Shown piece after piece: positions 29,693-39,631 of a stretch of DNA of 64,000 nt. The position numbers and the translations under genes are program-made. The stretch's first letter is position 1; every line of letters begins with the position of its first letter. Source of the DNA: Arenimonas donghaensis DSM 18148 = HO3-R19 (GTDB lineage Bacteria; Pseudomonadota; Gammaproteobacteria; Xanthomonadales; Xanthomonadaceae); NCBI RefSeq assembly GCF_000743535.1, contig NZ_AVCJ01000012.1:124001-188000 (forward strand). Direction: 5' to 3'. The notes beneath the pieces are model-generated. The model had not been told where the DNA came from. It saw nothing but the letters and a program-made list of their open reading frames with translations, and searched no databases.

Positions 29693-29767
29693 GGGCGGTT
29701 AGCTCAGCGGTAGAGCACTACCTTGACATGGTAGGGGTCACAGGTTCGAAACCTGTACCGCCCACCA
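29693..29767 (+). tRNA. tRNA-Val (GAC)
   Basis: Acceptor GGGCGGT pairs with ACCGCCC, and ACCA is encoded. The D arm is AGCTCAGCGGTAGAGC, the anticodon arm CTACCTTGACATGGTAG with GAC, and the T arm CACAGGTTCGAAACCTGT. Confidence 0.97.
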
Positions 29768-29797
29768 TCCTTCCGAGGATGGATCGCAAGGCACCAG

Positions 29798-29826
29798 AAG
29801 CCGCCTCCGGGCGGCTTTCGTGTTTC
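29798..29826 (+). terminator. Terminator of tRNA-Val
   Basis: AAGCCGCC (29798-29805), loop TCCG, GGCGGCTT (29810-29817), then TCGTGTTT. It also lies just beyond the stop of the convergent sulfotransferase gene. Confidence 0.8.
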
Positions 29827-29848
29827 TGGCGTTCCCGGCCGCGGTGCC

Positions 29849-30583
29849 TCAGGCCTGCAGGCGCTGCGCATGCAGCTTCTGGTAGGCCGGCCGGCAGGCA
29901 TCGGCCACCGCCCGCGCGTCGGCGTCGAGCACCGGCGCGGGTCGCGCCGAGGGCGGCTCGAAGCCCGTGGACTTCCACACCGTGCCGTACCAGTGCGGGG
30001 CCCAGACGCCATCGCTGTCGCGCCGGCCTGCCGGCCAGCCCAGCATGCGCTCGGTGAACGCCAGCCCGAGCAGCCCGCACAGGGTGCGCAGGTAAGCCTC
30101 CGGCGCCGCGAGGAAGTCCCCCGAGTCGATCACCACGGGTGCCGCGCCGGTGGCTTCGGACAGTTCGTCGAAGAGCGCCGCCTGCTGCAGCAGGCCGATG
30201 TCGGCCGGCGCCACCGTCGCGCGCGAACGCAGGTAGGACGACACCACCTCATCGGGGTCCCGGATCAGCAGCACGTTGTGCAGGCCGTGGATCCAGTCGT
30301 GGTCCATGCCCGGCAGGAGGTGGTGCGCCATGTGTTTCTGGTACCAGACCGGCTTGTCGCCGGGCACCGGTCCGAGCAGGGCGTCGGCCACGCGCCGCCA
30401 GTCGGTGTCGCCGCTGGCGATGACGTCGTCGCGACCGGGATGGTCGAGGCCGGTCGTGGCCAGGTAGGCGGCGTAGAGCGGTTCGTCGCTGACCGCGCAG
30501 TCGGGCCGGTTTTCCCAGGCCCGCATCATCGCCGTGGAGATGTTGCGCGGCCCGGACCACATGCCGATGCGCAGTGGCTTCAT
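29849..30583 (-). CDS. Sulfotransferase-like protein
   Basis: A 244-residue P-loop protein of the sulfotransferase superfamily. The N-terminal PAPS-type loop is GMWSGPRNISTAMMRAW, followed by SDEPLYAAYL; the second nucleotide-contact region is LLIRDPDEVVSSYLRS. Close relatives found beside class IV aminotransferases are often mislabelled as branched-chain aminotransferases, and their substrate is unknown. The ATG at 30583 overlaps the stop of the aminotransferase gene by 4 bases, so the two proteins are made together and probably act in one pathway. Confidence 0.8.
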   Translation of the reverse strand: MKPLRIGMWSGPRNISTAMMRAWENRPDCAVSDEPLYAAYLATTGLDHPGRDDVIASGDTDWRRVADALLGPVPGDKPVWYQKHMAHHLLPGMDHDWIHGLHNVLLIRDPDEVVSSYLRSRATVAPADIGLLQQAALFDELSEATGAAPVVIDSGDFLAAPEAYLRTLCGLLGLAFTERMLGWPAGRRDSDGVWAPHWYGTVWKSTGFEPPSARPAPVLDADARAVADACRPAYQKLHAQRLQA

Positions 30584-31515
30584 GCCAGCCTCTCCCCGGC
30601 GCGCACGGCGACGTCGCGCTCGACCAGGCCGCGGTACAGGGCCTGCAGCCTGGCCACCATCGGTCCTGGCCGGCCGTCGCCGATACGGCGGCCGTCCACT
30701 TCGCGCACCGCCACCAGGCCGGCGAAGGTGCCGGTGCAGAAGGCTTCCTCGGCGGAATAGACGTCGGTGAGGGTGAAGTTCTTCTCCCGCGCCGGGATGC
30801 CTTCTTCGGCGCAGGCGCGCAGGACGTTGGCGCGGGTGACGCCATGCAGGCAGTAGTCGCCGGTGGAGGTCCAGACCTCGCCACGGCGGACGATGAAAAA
30901 ATGGGTGGAATTGCAGGTGGCGACGAAGCCGTGCGGGTCCAGCATGAGGGCTTCGTCGGCGCCGGCCTGGGTGGCCTGGATGCAGGCCGTGATGCAGTTG
31001 AGCTTGCTGTGGCTGTTCCAGCGCGGGTCCTGGACGTCCGGGTAGCCGCGGCGCACGTGCACGGTGAACAGCGTCAGGCCGCGGGCCAGCAGCTCGGGTT
31101 TGGCCTGCTTGTGCTCGGGGATGATGACGATGGTGGCCGGGCCGGCCGAGGCGCGCGGGTCCTGGTAGGGGGTTCGCTTGGGGCCGCGGGTCACCATCAG
31201 GCGCAGGTGCACCCCGTCGTGCATGTCGTTGGCGGCCAGGGTCTCGCCGATGGCGGCCGCCAGGCCCTTGCGGTCCAGGCCGATGTCCAGCGCGATGGCG
31301 CGGGCGCCTTCGAACAGGCGGTCCAGGTGCTCGTCCAGGAACACCGGCTGGCCGCCGACCACCCGCAGGCCCTCCCAGACGCCGTCGCCGAGCACGAAGC
31401 CGCTGTCGAACACCGACACGGTGGCTTCGGCGCGGGGCAGCAGGCGGCCGTTGATCCAGATCAGGATGTCGGCGTTGCGGGGGTCGTCGTGGAACTCGTG
31501 GACGCTCTGGGCCAT
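30580..31515 (-). CDS. Class IV (BCAT/DAAT-fold) aminotransferase
   Basis: A 311-residue PLP enzyme. The N-terminal FDSGFVLGDGVWEGLRV, the catalytic Lys in NSHSKLNCITA, and CNSTHFFIV and GVTRANVLRAC are typical of fold IV enzymes (branched-chain or D-amino-acid transaminases, ADC lyase). The substrate cannot be read from the sequence. The ATG at 31515 gives the usual N-terminus. It is first gene of a two-gene unit with the sulfotransferase and is divergent from thrS. Confidence 0.85.
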   Translation of the reverse strand: MAQSVHEFHDDPRNADILIWINGRLLPRAEATVSVFDSGFVLGDGVWEGLRVVGGQPVFLDEHLDRLFEGARAIALDIGLDRKGLAAAIGETLAANDMHDGVHLRLMVTRGPKRTPYQDPRASAGPATIVIIPEHKQAKPELLARGLTLFTVHVRRGYPDVQDPRWNSHSKLNCITACIQATQAGADEALMLDPHGFVATCNSTHFFIVRRGEVWTSTGDYCLHGVTRANVLRACAEEGIPAREKNFTLTDVYSAEEAFCTGTFAGLVAVREVDGRRIGDGRPGPMVARLQALYRGLVERDVAVRAGERLA

Positions 31516-31568
31516 GCGCGGTCTCCCGATTGACAGGGACGAGTCTAGCCCGCCGGGCGCCGGTTTCA

Positions 31569-31597
31569 TTGACTTGGCGGCCCCCGGGCCCTACCTT
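31569..31597 (+). promoter_or_regulatory. Putative promoter of the thrS leader
   Basis: TTGACT (31569-31574), 17 bases, TACCTT (31592-31597). A start near 31604 would give a leader of about 150 bases before thrS. Confidence 0.5.
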
Positions 31598-31654
31598 TGG
31601 CGGGGTAAACGGCTGAAAAAGGTGGCCCCGGGAAACCGGCGTCGAGCGTGCGAC

Positions 31655-31678
31655 ATGAGCACTACCCCGATTCCGTAG
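31655..31678 (+). CDS. Possible thrS leader peptide
   Basis: A seven-codon reading frame, MSTTPIP followed by TAG, with two adjacent Thr codons (ACT ACC). It lies 8 bases before a pair of mutually exclusive hairpins and 80 bases before thrS. The ribosome binding site is weak (GAG 8 bases upstream). Two Thr codons are few for a classical leader peptide, so this is a candidate only. Confidence 0.3.
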   Translation: MSTTPIP

Positions 31679-31685
31679 ACACCCT

Positions 31686-31728
31686 GCCAGGCTTCGCATC
31701 CGCGAGGACGCCTGGCGTCCTTTTTTTT
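31686..31728 (+). promoter_or_regulatory. Attenuator-like hairpins before thrS
   Basis: A terminator hairpin GGACGCC (31706-31712) / GGCGTCC (31714-31720) is followed by eight T. Because a 1-base loop is impossible, GGACG/CGTCC with loop CCTGG is the realistic form. An upstream GCCAGGC (31686-31692) is the exact complement of GCCTGGC (31710-31716), which lies across the terminator stem, so the two pairings compete. Both end near the same T run. This is the layout of a transcription attenuator in the threonyl-tRNA synthetase leader. Confidence 0.6.
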
Positions 31729-31757
31729 GCCCCGAAGAAACCCGGAAACCCCGCACC

Positions 31758-33665
31758 ATGATCAACATCACCCTTCCCGACGGCAGCCAGCGCCAGTTCG
31801 ACCAGCCCGTTTCGGTCATGGAAGTCGCGCAGTCGATTGGTCCCGGCCTGGCCAAGGCCACGGTCGCCGGCAAGGTCGACGGCCGCCTGGTGGACGCCAG
31901 CGACCGCATCGACCACGACGCGACGCTGCAGATCATCACCCCCAAGGACCCCGACGGCGTCGAGATCATCCGCCACTCCTGCGCCCACCTGGTCGGCCAT
32001 GCGGTGAAGCAGCTTTTCCCCGAGGCCAAGATGGTCATCGGCCCGGTCATCGACGAGGGTTTCTACTACGACATCTTCACCGAAAAGCCGTTCACCCCGG
32101 ACGACCTGGCCGCGATAGAAAAGCGCATGGCCGAGCTGATCGCGAAAGACTACGACGTCGTCAAGAAGATGACGCCCCGGGACGAGGTGATCAGCGTGTT
32201 CCGCGGCCGCGGCGAGGACTACAAGCTGCGGCTGATCGAGGACATGGCCGGCGAAACGGCGATGGGCCTGTACTGGCACGAAGAATACGTGGACATGTGC
32301 CGCGGCCCGCACGTGCCCAACACGCGGTTCCTGAAGGCGTTCAAGCTCACCAGGGTGTCGGGTGCCTATTGGCGCGGCGATTCGAAGAACGAACAGCTGC
32401 AGCGCATCTACGGCACCGCCTGGGCCGACAAGAAGCAGCTCGAGGCCTACATCCAGCGGGTGGAGGAAGCCGAGAAGCGCGACCATCGCAAGCTCGCCAA
32501 GCAGCTCGACCTGTTCCACATCCAGGAAGAAGCCCCGGGCCTGGTCTTCTGGCATCCCAAGGGCTGGCAGCTGTGGCAGGTGGTGGAGCAGTACATGCGC
32601 CGCGTCTACCGCAGCTCGGGCTACGACGAAGTGCGCTGCCCGCAAATCCTTGACGTCTCCCTGTGGAAGCAGTCCGGCCACTGGGACAACTACAAGGAAA
32701 ACATGTTCTTCACCGAGTCGGAGAAGCGCACGTACGCCCTGAAGCCGATGAACTGCCCGGGCCACGTCCAGGTCTTCAACCAGGGCCTGCACAGCTATCG
32801 CGACCTGCCGATCCGCTACGGCGAGTTCGGTGCCTGCCACCGCAACGAACCCTCGGGTGCGCTGCACGGCATCCTGCGGGTGCGCGGCTTCACCCAGGAC
32901 GACGGCCACGTCTTTTGCACCGAGGACCAGGTCGAGGCCGAGGTCACCGCCTTCCACCGGCAGGCGCTGCGGGTCTACGCCGACTTCGGGTTCGAGGACG
33001 TGCAGGTCAAGATCGCCCTGCGCCCCGACAACCGCCTGGGCGACGACGCCACCTGGGACAAGGCCGAGGCCGCCCTGCGGGCCGCCCTGGGCGCCTGTGG
33101 GGTCGAATGGGAGGAGCTGCCGGGCGAGGGCGCCTTCTACGGCCCCAAGATCGAATACCACCTGCGCGACGCCATCGGCCGGACCTGGCAGCTGGGCACG
33201 ATGCAGGTCGATTTCATGATGCCGGCCCGCCTGGGCGCCGAATACGTGGACGAGGCCAGCCAGCGCCGGCATCCGGTGATGCTGCACCGCGCCATCGTCG
33301 GCTCCATGGAGCGATTCATCGGCATCCTGGTCGAAAACCACGCCGGCATCTTCCCGGCCTGGCTGTCGCCGGTGCAGGCGGTGGTGCTCAACATCACTGA
33401 CGCCCAGGCGGATTGGGCCGAATCGGTGCGGAAAACCCTTGTGAATCAAGGCTTCAGGGTCCAGGCCGATTTGCGGAACGAGAAGATCGGCTATAAAATC
33501 CGGGAGCACACGCTTCAGAAGATCCCCTACCTGCTGGTGGTTGGAGACCGCGAGAAGGAAAATGGGATGATCGCGGTGCGTACGCGTTCGGGGGAAGACC
33601 TGGGGACCATGAAGGTCGAAGACTTCCTTGCACGCCTGAATGAAGAGAGTGGCCCGGTGGCCTGA
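31758..33665 (+). CDS. thrS: Threonyl-tRNA synthetase
   Basis: Charges tRNA-Thr. The 635 residues contain the TGS domain (1-62), the editing domain with the [11 protein letters not shown] (HxxxH) site near residue 75, and the class II catalytic core. Core motifs are [31 protein letters not shown], and the motif 3 region [17 protein letters not shown]. The C-terminal anticodon-binding domain ends the protein. The ATG at 31758 follows the attenuator by 29 bases. infC starts 38 bases downstream. Confidence 0.97.
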   Translation: MINITLPDGSQRQFDQPVSVMEVAQSIGPGLAKATVAGKVDGRLVDASDRIDHDATLQIITPKDPDGVEIIRHSCAHLVGHAVKQLFPEAKMVIGPVIDEGFYYDIFTEKPFTPDDLAAIEKRMAELIAKDYDVVKKMTPRDEVISVFRGRGEDYKLRLIEDMAGETAMGLYWHEEYVDMCRGPHVPNTRFLKAFKLTRVSGAYWRGDSKNEQLQRIYGTAWADKKQLEAYIQRVEEAEKRDHRKLAKQLDLFHIQEEAPGLVFWHPKGWQLWQVVEQYMRRVYRSSGYDEVRCPQILDVSLWKQSGHWDNYKENMFFTESEKRTYALKPMNCPGHVQVFNQGLHSYRDLPIRYGEFGACHRNEPSGALHGILRVRGFTQDDGHVFCTEDQVEAEVTAFHRQALRVYADFGFEDVQVKIALRPDNRLGDDATWDKAEAALRAALGACGVEWEELPGEGAFYGPKIEYHLRDAIGRTWQLGTMQVDFMMPARLGAEYVDEASQRRHPVMLHRAIVGSMERFIGILVENHAGIFPAWLSPVQAVVLNITDAQADWAESVRKTLVNQGFRVQADLRNEKIGYKIREHTLQKIPYLLVVGDREKENGMIAVRTRSGEDLGTMKVEDFLARLNEESGPVA

Positions 33666-33702
33666 AGGCAACCGGTACTGGAACCCAATAGGAATCAAGC
33701 GA

Positions 33703-34230
33703 ATCAACAGCTCATCCAACGACAAGCGTAACCGCAAGAACCAAGAGATCCGTGTCCCGCGCGTCCGCGTCATCGGCCTGGACGGCGAAATGGTCGGCGT
33801 TCTATCGCGCGACGAGGCGCTTGCGCTCGCCGAAGAATCCGGCGTGGACCTCGTGGAAATCCAGCCCACCGCTGATCCGCCGGTGTGCCGCATCATGGAT
33901 TTCGGCAAGTACAACTTCGACCTCCAGAAGAAGGCGAACGCGGCCAAGAAGAAGCAGAAGATCGTCGAGATCAAGGAACTCAAGTTCCGGCCCACCACCG
34001 ACGATGGCGACTACAACATCAAGCTGCGCAACCTCCGCCGGTTCCTGGAGGAAGGCGACAAGGTGAAGGTCAACATCCGCTTCAAGGGCCGCGAAATGGC
34101 CCACCAGGAGCTCGGCCTGGTCATGGCCAAGCGCATCGAGGCCGACCTGGGCGAGGATGTGGTGGTCGAACAGCGCCCCCGCCTCGAGGGCCGCCAGATG
34201 ATCATGATGGTCGCGCCCAAGAAGAAGTAA
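33703..34230 (+). CDS. infC: Translation initiation factor IF-3, ATC start
   Basis: A 175-residue factor that prevents premature subunit joining and checks initiator tRNA and start codon. The N-terminal domain ([21 protein letters not shown]), the linker and the C-terminal domain ([31 protein letters not shown]) are complete. No ATG/GTG/TTG fits the family N-terminus: the best start is ATC at 33703, nine bases after AGGA. Non-AUG starts (ATT in E. coli) are the known basis of IF-3 autoregulation. Confidence 0.9.
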   Translation: MNSSSNDKRNRKNQEIRVPRVRVIGLDGEMVGVLSRDEALALAEESGVDLVEIQPTADPPVCRIMDFGKYNFDLQKKANAAKKKQKIVEIKELKFRPTTDDGDYNIKLRNLRRFLEEGDKVKVNIRFKGREMAHQELGLVMAKRIEADLGEDVVVEQRPRLEGRQMIMMVAPKKK

Positions 34231-34240
34231 GGCCGCCTTC

Positions 34241-34304
34241 TGTGGGAGGGACTTCAGTCCCGAAGCTTTGCCGACAAGGCTTCGGGGCTGAAGCCCCTCC
34301 CACA
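34241..34304. repeat. REP-like palindrome, family 1, copy 3 (diverged)
   Basis: The left arm TGTGGGAGGGACTTCAGTCC is intact. The centre is longer (CGAAGCTTTGCCGACAAGGCTTCG) and the right arm has changed to GGGGCTGAAGCCCCTCCCACA. It lies 10 bases after the infC stop. Confidence 0.85.
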
Positions 34305-34307
34305 AAG

Positions 34308-34336
34308 TTCACAAGTCACGGATTTTCATGCATAAT
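34308..34336 (+). promoter_or_regulatory. Putative internal promoter for rpmI-rplT-pheST
   Basis: TTCACA (34308-34313), 17 bases, CATAAT (34331-34336) with an extended TG before the -10. It starts right after the palindrome behind infC, and would give a leader of about 180 bases before rpmI. Confidence 0.55.
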
Positions 34337-34411
34337 TCGCGGCTCGCCGGGTTTCCGGCGGACCCCCGGTGCGGCATCCGGGCCCGGTTCATCGGGCGAA
34401 GCTGTCATGGA

Positions 34412-34463
34412 CCTGCCCTTGTTTCCTTTTGGAATCAAGGGCTTATAAGCCGGCACGGGCAGG
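34412..34463 (+). promoter_or_regulatory. Folded leader of rpmI-rplT (candidate L20 autoregulatory site)
   Basis: CCTGCCC (34412-34418) pairs with GGGCAGG (34457-34463). Inside are a hairpin TTGTTTCC/GGAATCAA with loop TTTT (34419-34438; one mismatch) and a second small hairpin GGCTTATAAGCC. Together they form a three-way junction about 60 bases before rpmI. In E. coli L20 represses this operon by binding its leader; that the same holds here is inference. Confidence 0.5.
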
Positions 34464-34525
34464 ACGGAAAGTGTGGCGCAAGCCACCGCCCAGGTCAGTA
34501 AACAAATATCCCAAAGGGACTTCCC

Positions 34526-34729
34526 ATGGCCAAGACCAAGATCAAGACCAATCGGGCGGCCGCCAAGCGCTTCCGGAAGACTGCTTCCGGCAAGTTCAAG
34601 GCTGGCCACGCCAACCGTAGCCACATCCTCACCAAGAAGAGCACCAAGCGTAAGCGCAACCTCCGCCAGACGAACCACGTCCGGGCCGAGGACGCCGGTC
34701 GTCTGATGCGCCAGCTGCCCTATCTCTGA
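34526..34729 (+). CDS. rpmI: 50S ribosomal protein L35
   Basis: A 67-residue basic ribosomal protein with the family sequence [19 protein letters not shown] and [15 protein letters not shown]. The ATG follows AAAGGGACTTCCC. It is 13 bases from rplT, as in nearly all bacteria. Confidence 0.97.
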   Translation: MAKTKIKTNRAAAKRFRKTASGKFKAGHANRSHILTKKSTKRKRNLRQTNHVRAEDAGRLMRQLPYL

Positions 34730-34742
34730 GGAGGACTGAACC

Positions 34743-36231
<1,489 letters not shown>

Positions 36232-36242
36232 CCACCGCCTCT

Positions 36243-36296
36243 CTGTGGGAGGGACTTCAGTCCCGATAGCTTTCGGGACTGAAGTCCCTCCCACAG
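36243..36296. repeat. REP-like palindrome, family 1, copy 4
   Basis: CTGTGGGAGGGACTTCAGTC and its mirror flank a CCCGATAGCTTTCGGG core. It sits between pheS and pheT, inside an operon, so it will be transcribed as a hairpin in the polycistronic mRNA. Confidence 0.9.
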
Positions 36297-36319
36297 CAGC
36301 CATGATGGATACCTGACAA

Positions 36320-38695
36320 ATGAAATTCCCGGAAAGCTGGCTCAGGGAACATGTTGCGACCACCGCCACCCGCGACGAGCTCTCGGCGCGCCTGACCGCC
36401 ATCGGCCTCGAGGTCGAAGACCTGCAGGTCCTGGGCGAAGGCCTGGACGGCGTGGTCGTGGCCGAGATCCTGTCCTGCGAAAAACACCCCGAAGCCGACC
36501 GCCTGCAGGTCTGCCAGGTCGCCACCGGCACCGGCAACGTGCAGATCGTCTGCGGCGCACCCAATGCCCGCGCCGGCCTGAAAGCGCCGCTGATCCAGGT
36601 AGGCGCCACCTTGCCGGGTGGCATGAAGATCAAGGCCGCCAAGCTGCGCGGCGTCGAGTCCAACGGCATGCTGTGCTCCGGCAAGGAGCTCGGCATCGAC
36701 GCGGACGCCGACGGCCTGCTGGAACTGCCGGCCGATGCATTGGTCGGCCAGCCGCTGGCCGCCTTGCTCGGCCTGCCCGATGCCAGCTTCGAGCTCAAGC
36801 TCACGCCCAACCGCGCCGACTGCTTCAGCGTGCGCGGCATCGCCTTCGACGTCGCCGCCGCCATGGGCGCGCAGGTCACGCCGATGCAGATCGACGAGGT
36901 CGAGGTCACCAGCCAGGCGGCCATCGCCGTGCAGCTGCAGGCCGGCGCCGACTGCCCGCGCTTCTGCGGCCGGGTGGTGGAAGGCCTGGATCCGGCAGCG
37001 CGTACGCCGCTGTGGATGGCCGAACGGCTCAAGCGCGCCGGCCTCAGGCCCATCAGCGTGTTGGTCGATATCACCAATTACGTGATGCTCGAACTCGGCC
37101 AGCCGCTGCACGCCTTCGATGCCGACAAGCTCACGGGCCCGGTCATCGTGCGCCACGCCGAGGCCGGCGAAAAGCTCAAGCTGCTCGACGAGCGCGAAGT
37201 CACGCTCGACCCGGGTTTCCTGCTCGTCACCGACGCCGGCCGCCCGGTGGCCCTGGGTGGCGTGATGGGGGGCTGGGACACCCGCGTCACCGACACCACC
37301 ACCCGCGTATTCTTCGAAGCCGCGCACTGGGTGCCCAGCGCCATCATCGGCCGGGCGCGCAAGCTGGGCTTGCATACCGACGCCGGACATCGTTTCGAGC
37401 GCGGCGTCGACCCGCAGCTGCCGCGCTACGCCGTCGAACGCGCCACCGCGCTGGCGCTGCAGATCATGGGCGGCCAGGCCGGCCCGGTCACCGAAACCAC
37501 GTTGCCCGACCATCTTTCCGCGCCGGCCGCCGTGGCCCTGCGTCGCGATCGCCTCCAGCGCGTCCTCGGGATCCGTGTTGCCGACGACGAGGTCGAACGC
37601 ATCCTGCGCGCCCTGGGCATGCAGGTCGCGAACACGGCCGACGGCTGGTCGGTCACCCCGCCCACCCGTCGCTTCGACATCGCCATCGAGGAAGACCTGG
37701 TCGAGGAAGTGGCCCGCATCCACGGCTACGAAAACATCCCGACCAGCACGCCCACCGGCGAAGTGCGCCTGGTCGCCCCCAGTGAAACCCGGGTCGCCGA
37801 CGGCGTGCTGCGTCGCCAGCTGACCGGCCGCGACTTCCTGGAAGCGATCAACTACGCCTTCGTCGACGCCGGCCTGCTTGAGACCTGGCAGCTGCAGGAC
37901 CGCGCCGTCGTCCTGGCCAACCCGCTCTCGTCCGACCTGGGCGTGATGCGCACCGCGCTGCTGCCCGGCCTGGTCGCGGCCCTGGGCCGCAACCAGTCGC
38001 GCCAGCAGGCGCGGGTACGCCTGTTCGAACTGGGCAAGGTCTTCCACCAGGCGGCCGATGGCGGCGCGCCGGTCGAAACGCCGCGCCTGGCGGCCATCGC
38101 CTGCGGACCGCAGGCGGCCGAGCAGTGGGCCCAGGACGATCGCGAGGTCGATTTCTTCGACCTCAAGGCCGAGGTCGAGGCCCTGCTGGCCCTGGCCGGC
38201 GCCGAAGGTGAATTCCGCCCGGACGACAGTCCCTGGGGCCATCCGGGCCGCAGTGCCTCGGTCTGGCGCGACGGCCGGCGCATCGGCTGGCTGGGCCACC
38301 TGCACCCGGCCCTGGCCAGGACCCTGGACCTGGATGGCGAGGTGGTCGGCTTCGAGCTCGACCTGGCGCCCCTGGCAGCCCGGCCGGTGCCTCGGGCCGG
38401 GGAGGTTTCACGGTTCCCGTCCGTCCGCCGGGACATCGCGCTCGTCGTCCCGGAAACCACCCCCTTCGCGGCCCTGCGGGCCAGCCTGGAAGCCGCGCTG
38501 GGCGGGCTCCTGCAGGACGTGGTGCTGTTCGACCGCTATGTCGGGCCGGGCCTAGACCCGGGTTCAAAGAGTCTGGCTATGGGCTTGATTCTGCAGGACG
38601 TTTCACGCACCCTAACTGACCGCGACGCCGACCAGGCCGTGGCCACCGCCCTCGAGGCGCTGGGCAGGGACTGCGGCGCGCGGTTGCGGTCATGA
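36320..38695 (+). CDS. pheT: Phenylalanyl-tRNA synthetase beta subunit
   Basis: A 791-residue subunit with the tRNA-binding OB domain (about 40-150, [15 protein letters not shown]), B3/B4 editing domain, B5 DNA-binding-like domain (residues 400-475), a catalytic-like domain, and the C-terminal ferredoxin-fold anticodon-binding domain ([12 protein letters not shown]). Editing of Tyr-tRNA-Phe resides in B3/B4. The gene is 88 bases from pheS with the palindrome between. ihfA follows after 34 bases. Confidence 0.97.
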   Translation: MKFPESWLREHVATTATRDELSARLTAIGLEVEDLQVLGEGLDGVVVAEILSCEKHPEADRLQVCQVATGTGNVQIVCGAPNARAGLKAPLIQVGATLPGGMKIKAAKLRGVESNGMLCSGKELGIDADADGLLELPADALVGQPLAALLGLPDASFELKLTPNRADCFSVRGIAFDVAAAMGAQVTPMQIDEVEVTSQAAIAVQLQAGADCPRFCGRVVEGLDPAARTPLWMAERLKRAGLRPISVLVDITNYVMLELGQPLHAFDADKLTGPVIVRHAEAGEKLKLLDEREVTLDPGFLLVTDAGRPVALGGVMGGWDTRVTDTTTRVFFEAAHWVPSAIIGRARKLGLHTDAGHRFERGVDPQLPRYAVERATALALQIMGGQAGPVTETTLPDHLSAPAAVALRRDRLQRVLGIRVADDEVERILRALGMQVANTADGWSVTPPTRRFDIAIEEDLVEEVARIHGYENIPTSTPTGEVRLVAPSETRVADGVLRRQLTGRDFLEAINYAFVDAGLLETWQLQDRAVVLANPLSSDLGVMRTALLPGLVAALGRNQSRQQARVRLFELGKVFHQAADGGAPVETPRLAAIACGPQAAEQWAQDDREVDFFDLKAEVEALLALAGAEGEFRPDDSPWGHPGRSASVWRDGRRIGWLGHLHPALARTLDLDGEVVGFELDLAPLAARPVPRAGEVSRFPSVRRDIALVVPETTPFAALRASLEAALGGLLQDVVLFDRYVGPGLDPGSKSLAMGLILQDVSRTLTDRDADQAVATALEALGRDCGARLRS

Positions 38696-38729
38696 TGTTC
38701 GTCGGCAACGGCGGGTTACAGGGGATGTT

Positions 38730-39029
38730 ATGGCACTGACCAAGGCCGAAATGGCCGAGCGTCTGTTCGAGGAAGTTGGCTTGAACAAGCGCGAGGCCAA
38801 GGAATTCGTGGACTCCTTCTTCGATGCGTTGCGGGAGGCGCTGGAGCGTGGGCAGCAGGTCAAGCTGTCGGGCTTTGGCAACTTCGACCTGCGCCAGAAG
38901 AACCAGCGTCCGGGCCGGAACCCCAAGACCGGCGAGGAGATTCCCATCTCCGCGCGAACCGTCGTGACCTTCCGTCCAGGCCAGAAGCTGAAGGAGCGCG
39001 TGGAAGCCTATGCTGGATCCAGGCAGTAA
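38730..39029 (+). CDS. ihfA: Integration host factor alpha subunit
   Basis: A 99-residue DNA-bending protein that pairs with IhfB. It shows the HU/IHF fold: [15 protein letters not shown], then [12 protein letters not shown], and the DNA-intercalating arm [14 protein letters not shown] with its Pro. The position after pheT is conserved in gammaproteobacteria. Its last 20 bases overlap the following MerR-like gene. Confidence 0.97.
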   Translation: MALTKAEMAERLFEEVGLNKREAKEFVDSFFDALREALERGQQVKLSGFGNFDLRQKNQRPGRNPKTGEEIPISARTVVTFRPGQKLKERVEAYAGSRQ

Positions 39030-39366
39030 CCGGGAACTCCCGCCGATCCCGGCGAAGCGCTACTTCACCATCGGTGAGGTCAGCGAGCTGTGCGACGTCA
39101 AGCCGCACGTGCTGCGCTATTGGGAAACCGAATTCACCAGCCTCAAGCCGGTCAAGCGCCGGGGCAACCGCCGCTATTACCAGCGCCACGACGTGCTGAT
39201 GATCCGCCAGATCCGCGGACTGCTGTACGAAGAGGGCTACACCATCTCCGGCGCCCGCCAGCGCCTGGAGGGTGAAACCGGGCGCATGGAGAACTCCATG
39301 ACCGCCCAGGTGGTCAAGCAGGTCCGGATGGAGCTCGAGGAAGTCCTCAACCTCCTGAGGCGCTGA
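39010..39366 (+). CDS. MerR family transcriptional regulator
   Basis: A 118-residue regulator with the winged-helix opening [21 protein letters not shown]. The wing region [17 protein letters not shown] and a C-terminal coiled coil ([17 protein letters not shown]) follow; no effector domain is present. Relatives downstream of ihfA are widespread, but the target is unknown. It begins inside the last 20 bases of ihfA, so it is translated from the same message. Confidence 0.9.
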   Translation: MLDPGSNRELPPIPAKRYFTIGEVSELCDVKPHVLRYWETEFTSLKPVKRRGNRRYYQRHDVLMIRQIRGLLYEEGYTISGARQRLEGETGRMENSMTAQVVKQVRMELEEVLNLLRR

Positions 39367-39379
39367 GCGTCTTGCCCGT

Positions 39380-39432
39380 TGTGGGAGGGACTTCAGTCCC
39401 GAAAAGCCTTCGGGACTAAAGTCCCTCCCACA
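39380..39432. repeat. REP-like palindrome, family 1, copy 5
   Basis: TGTGGGAGGGACTTCAGTCC and its mirror (one mismatch, ACTAAAG) flank CGAAAAGCCTTCG. It lies 14 bases after the MerR-like gene and just before the tRNA-Pro promoter. Confidence 0.9.
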
Positions 39433-39447
39433 GTTCACTTCATCGCG

Positions 39448-39453
39448 TATAAT
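39448..39453 (+). promoter_or_regulatory. -10 box of tRNA-Pro
   Basis: A consensus TATAAT, 33 bases before the tRNA. No convincing -35 is seen at 16-18 bases; the spot falls in the palindrome arm. Confidence 0.5.
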
Positions 39454-39485
39454 CGCCAGCCCGGCTCCGGCCGGGGAACACGAAT

Positions 39486-39562
39486 CGGGGCGTAGCGCAG
39501 CCTGGTAGCGCACTAGCATGGGGTGCTAGGGGTCGTGAGTTCGAATCTCACCGTCCCGACCA
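39486..39562 (+). tRNA. tRNA-Pro (GGG)
   Basis: Acceptor CGGGGCG pairs with CGTCCCG (one G-T), and ACCA is encoded. The D arm is GCGCAGCCTGGTAGCGC, the anticodon arm CTAGCATGGGGTGCTAG with GGG, and the T arm GTGAGTTCGAATCTCAC. Confidence 0.97.
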
Positions 39563-39600
39563 ATTCGTGAAGCCGGCCCGTACCCCAGGGCCAGCGTCGA

Positions 39601-39631
39601 GAAGCCCGCCACCCGGCGGGCTTCGTGTTTT
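39601..39631 (+). terminator. Terminator of tRNA-Pro
   Basis: GAAGCCCGCC (39601-39610), loop ACCC, GGCGGGCTTC (39615-39624), then GTGTTTT. It abuts the 3' end of the convergent AsmA-like gene. Confidence 0.92.
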
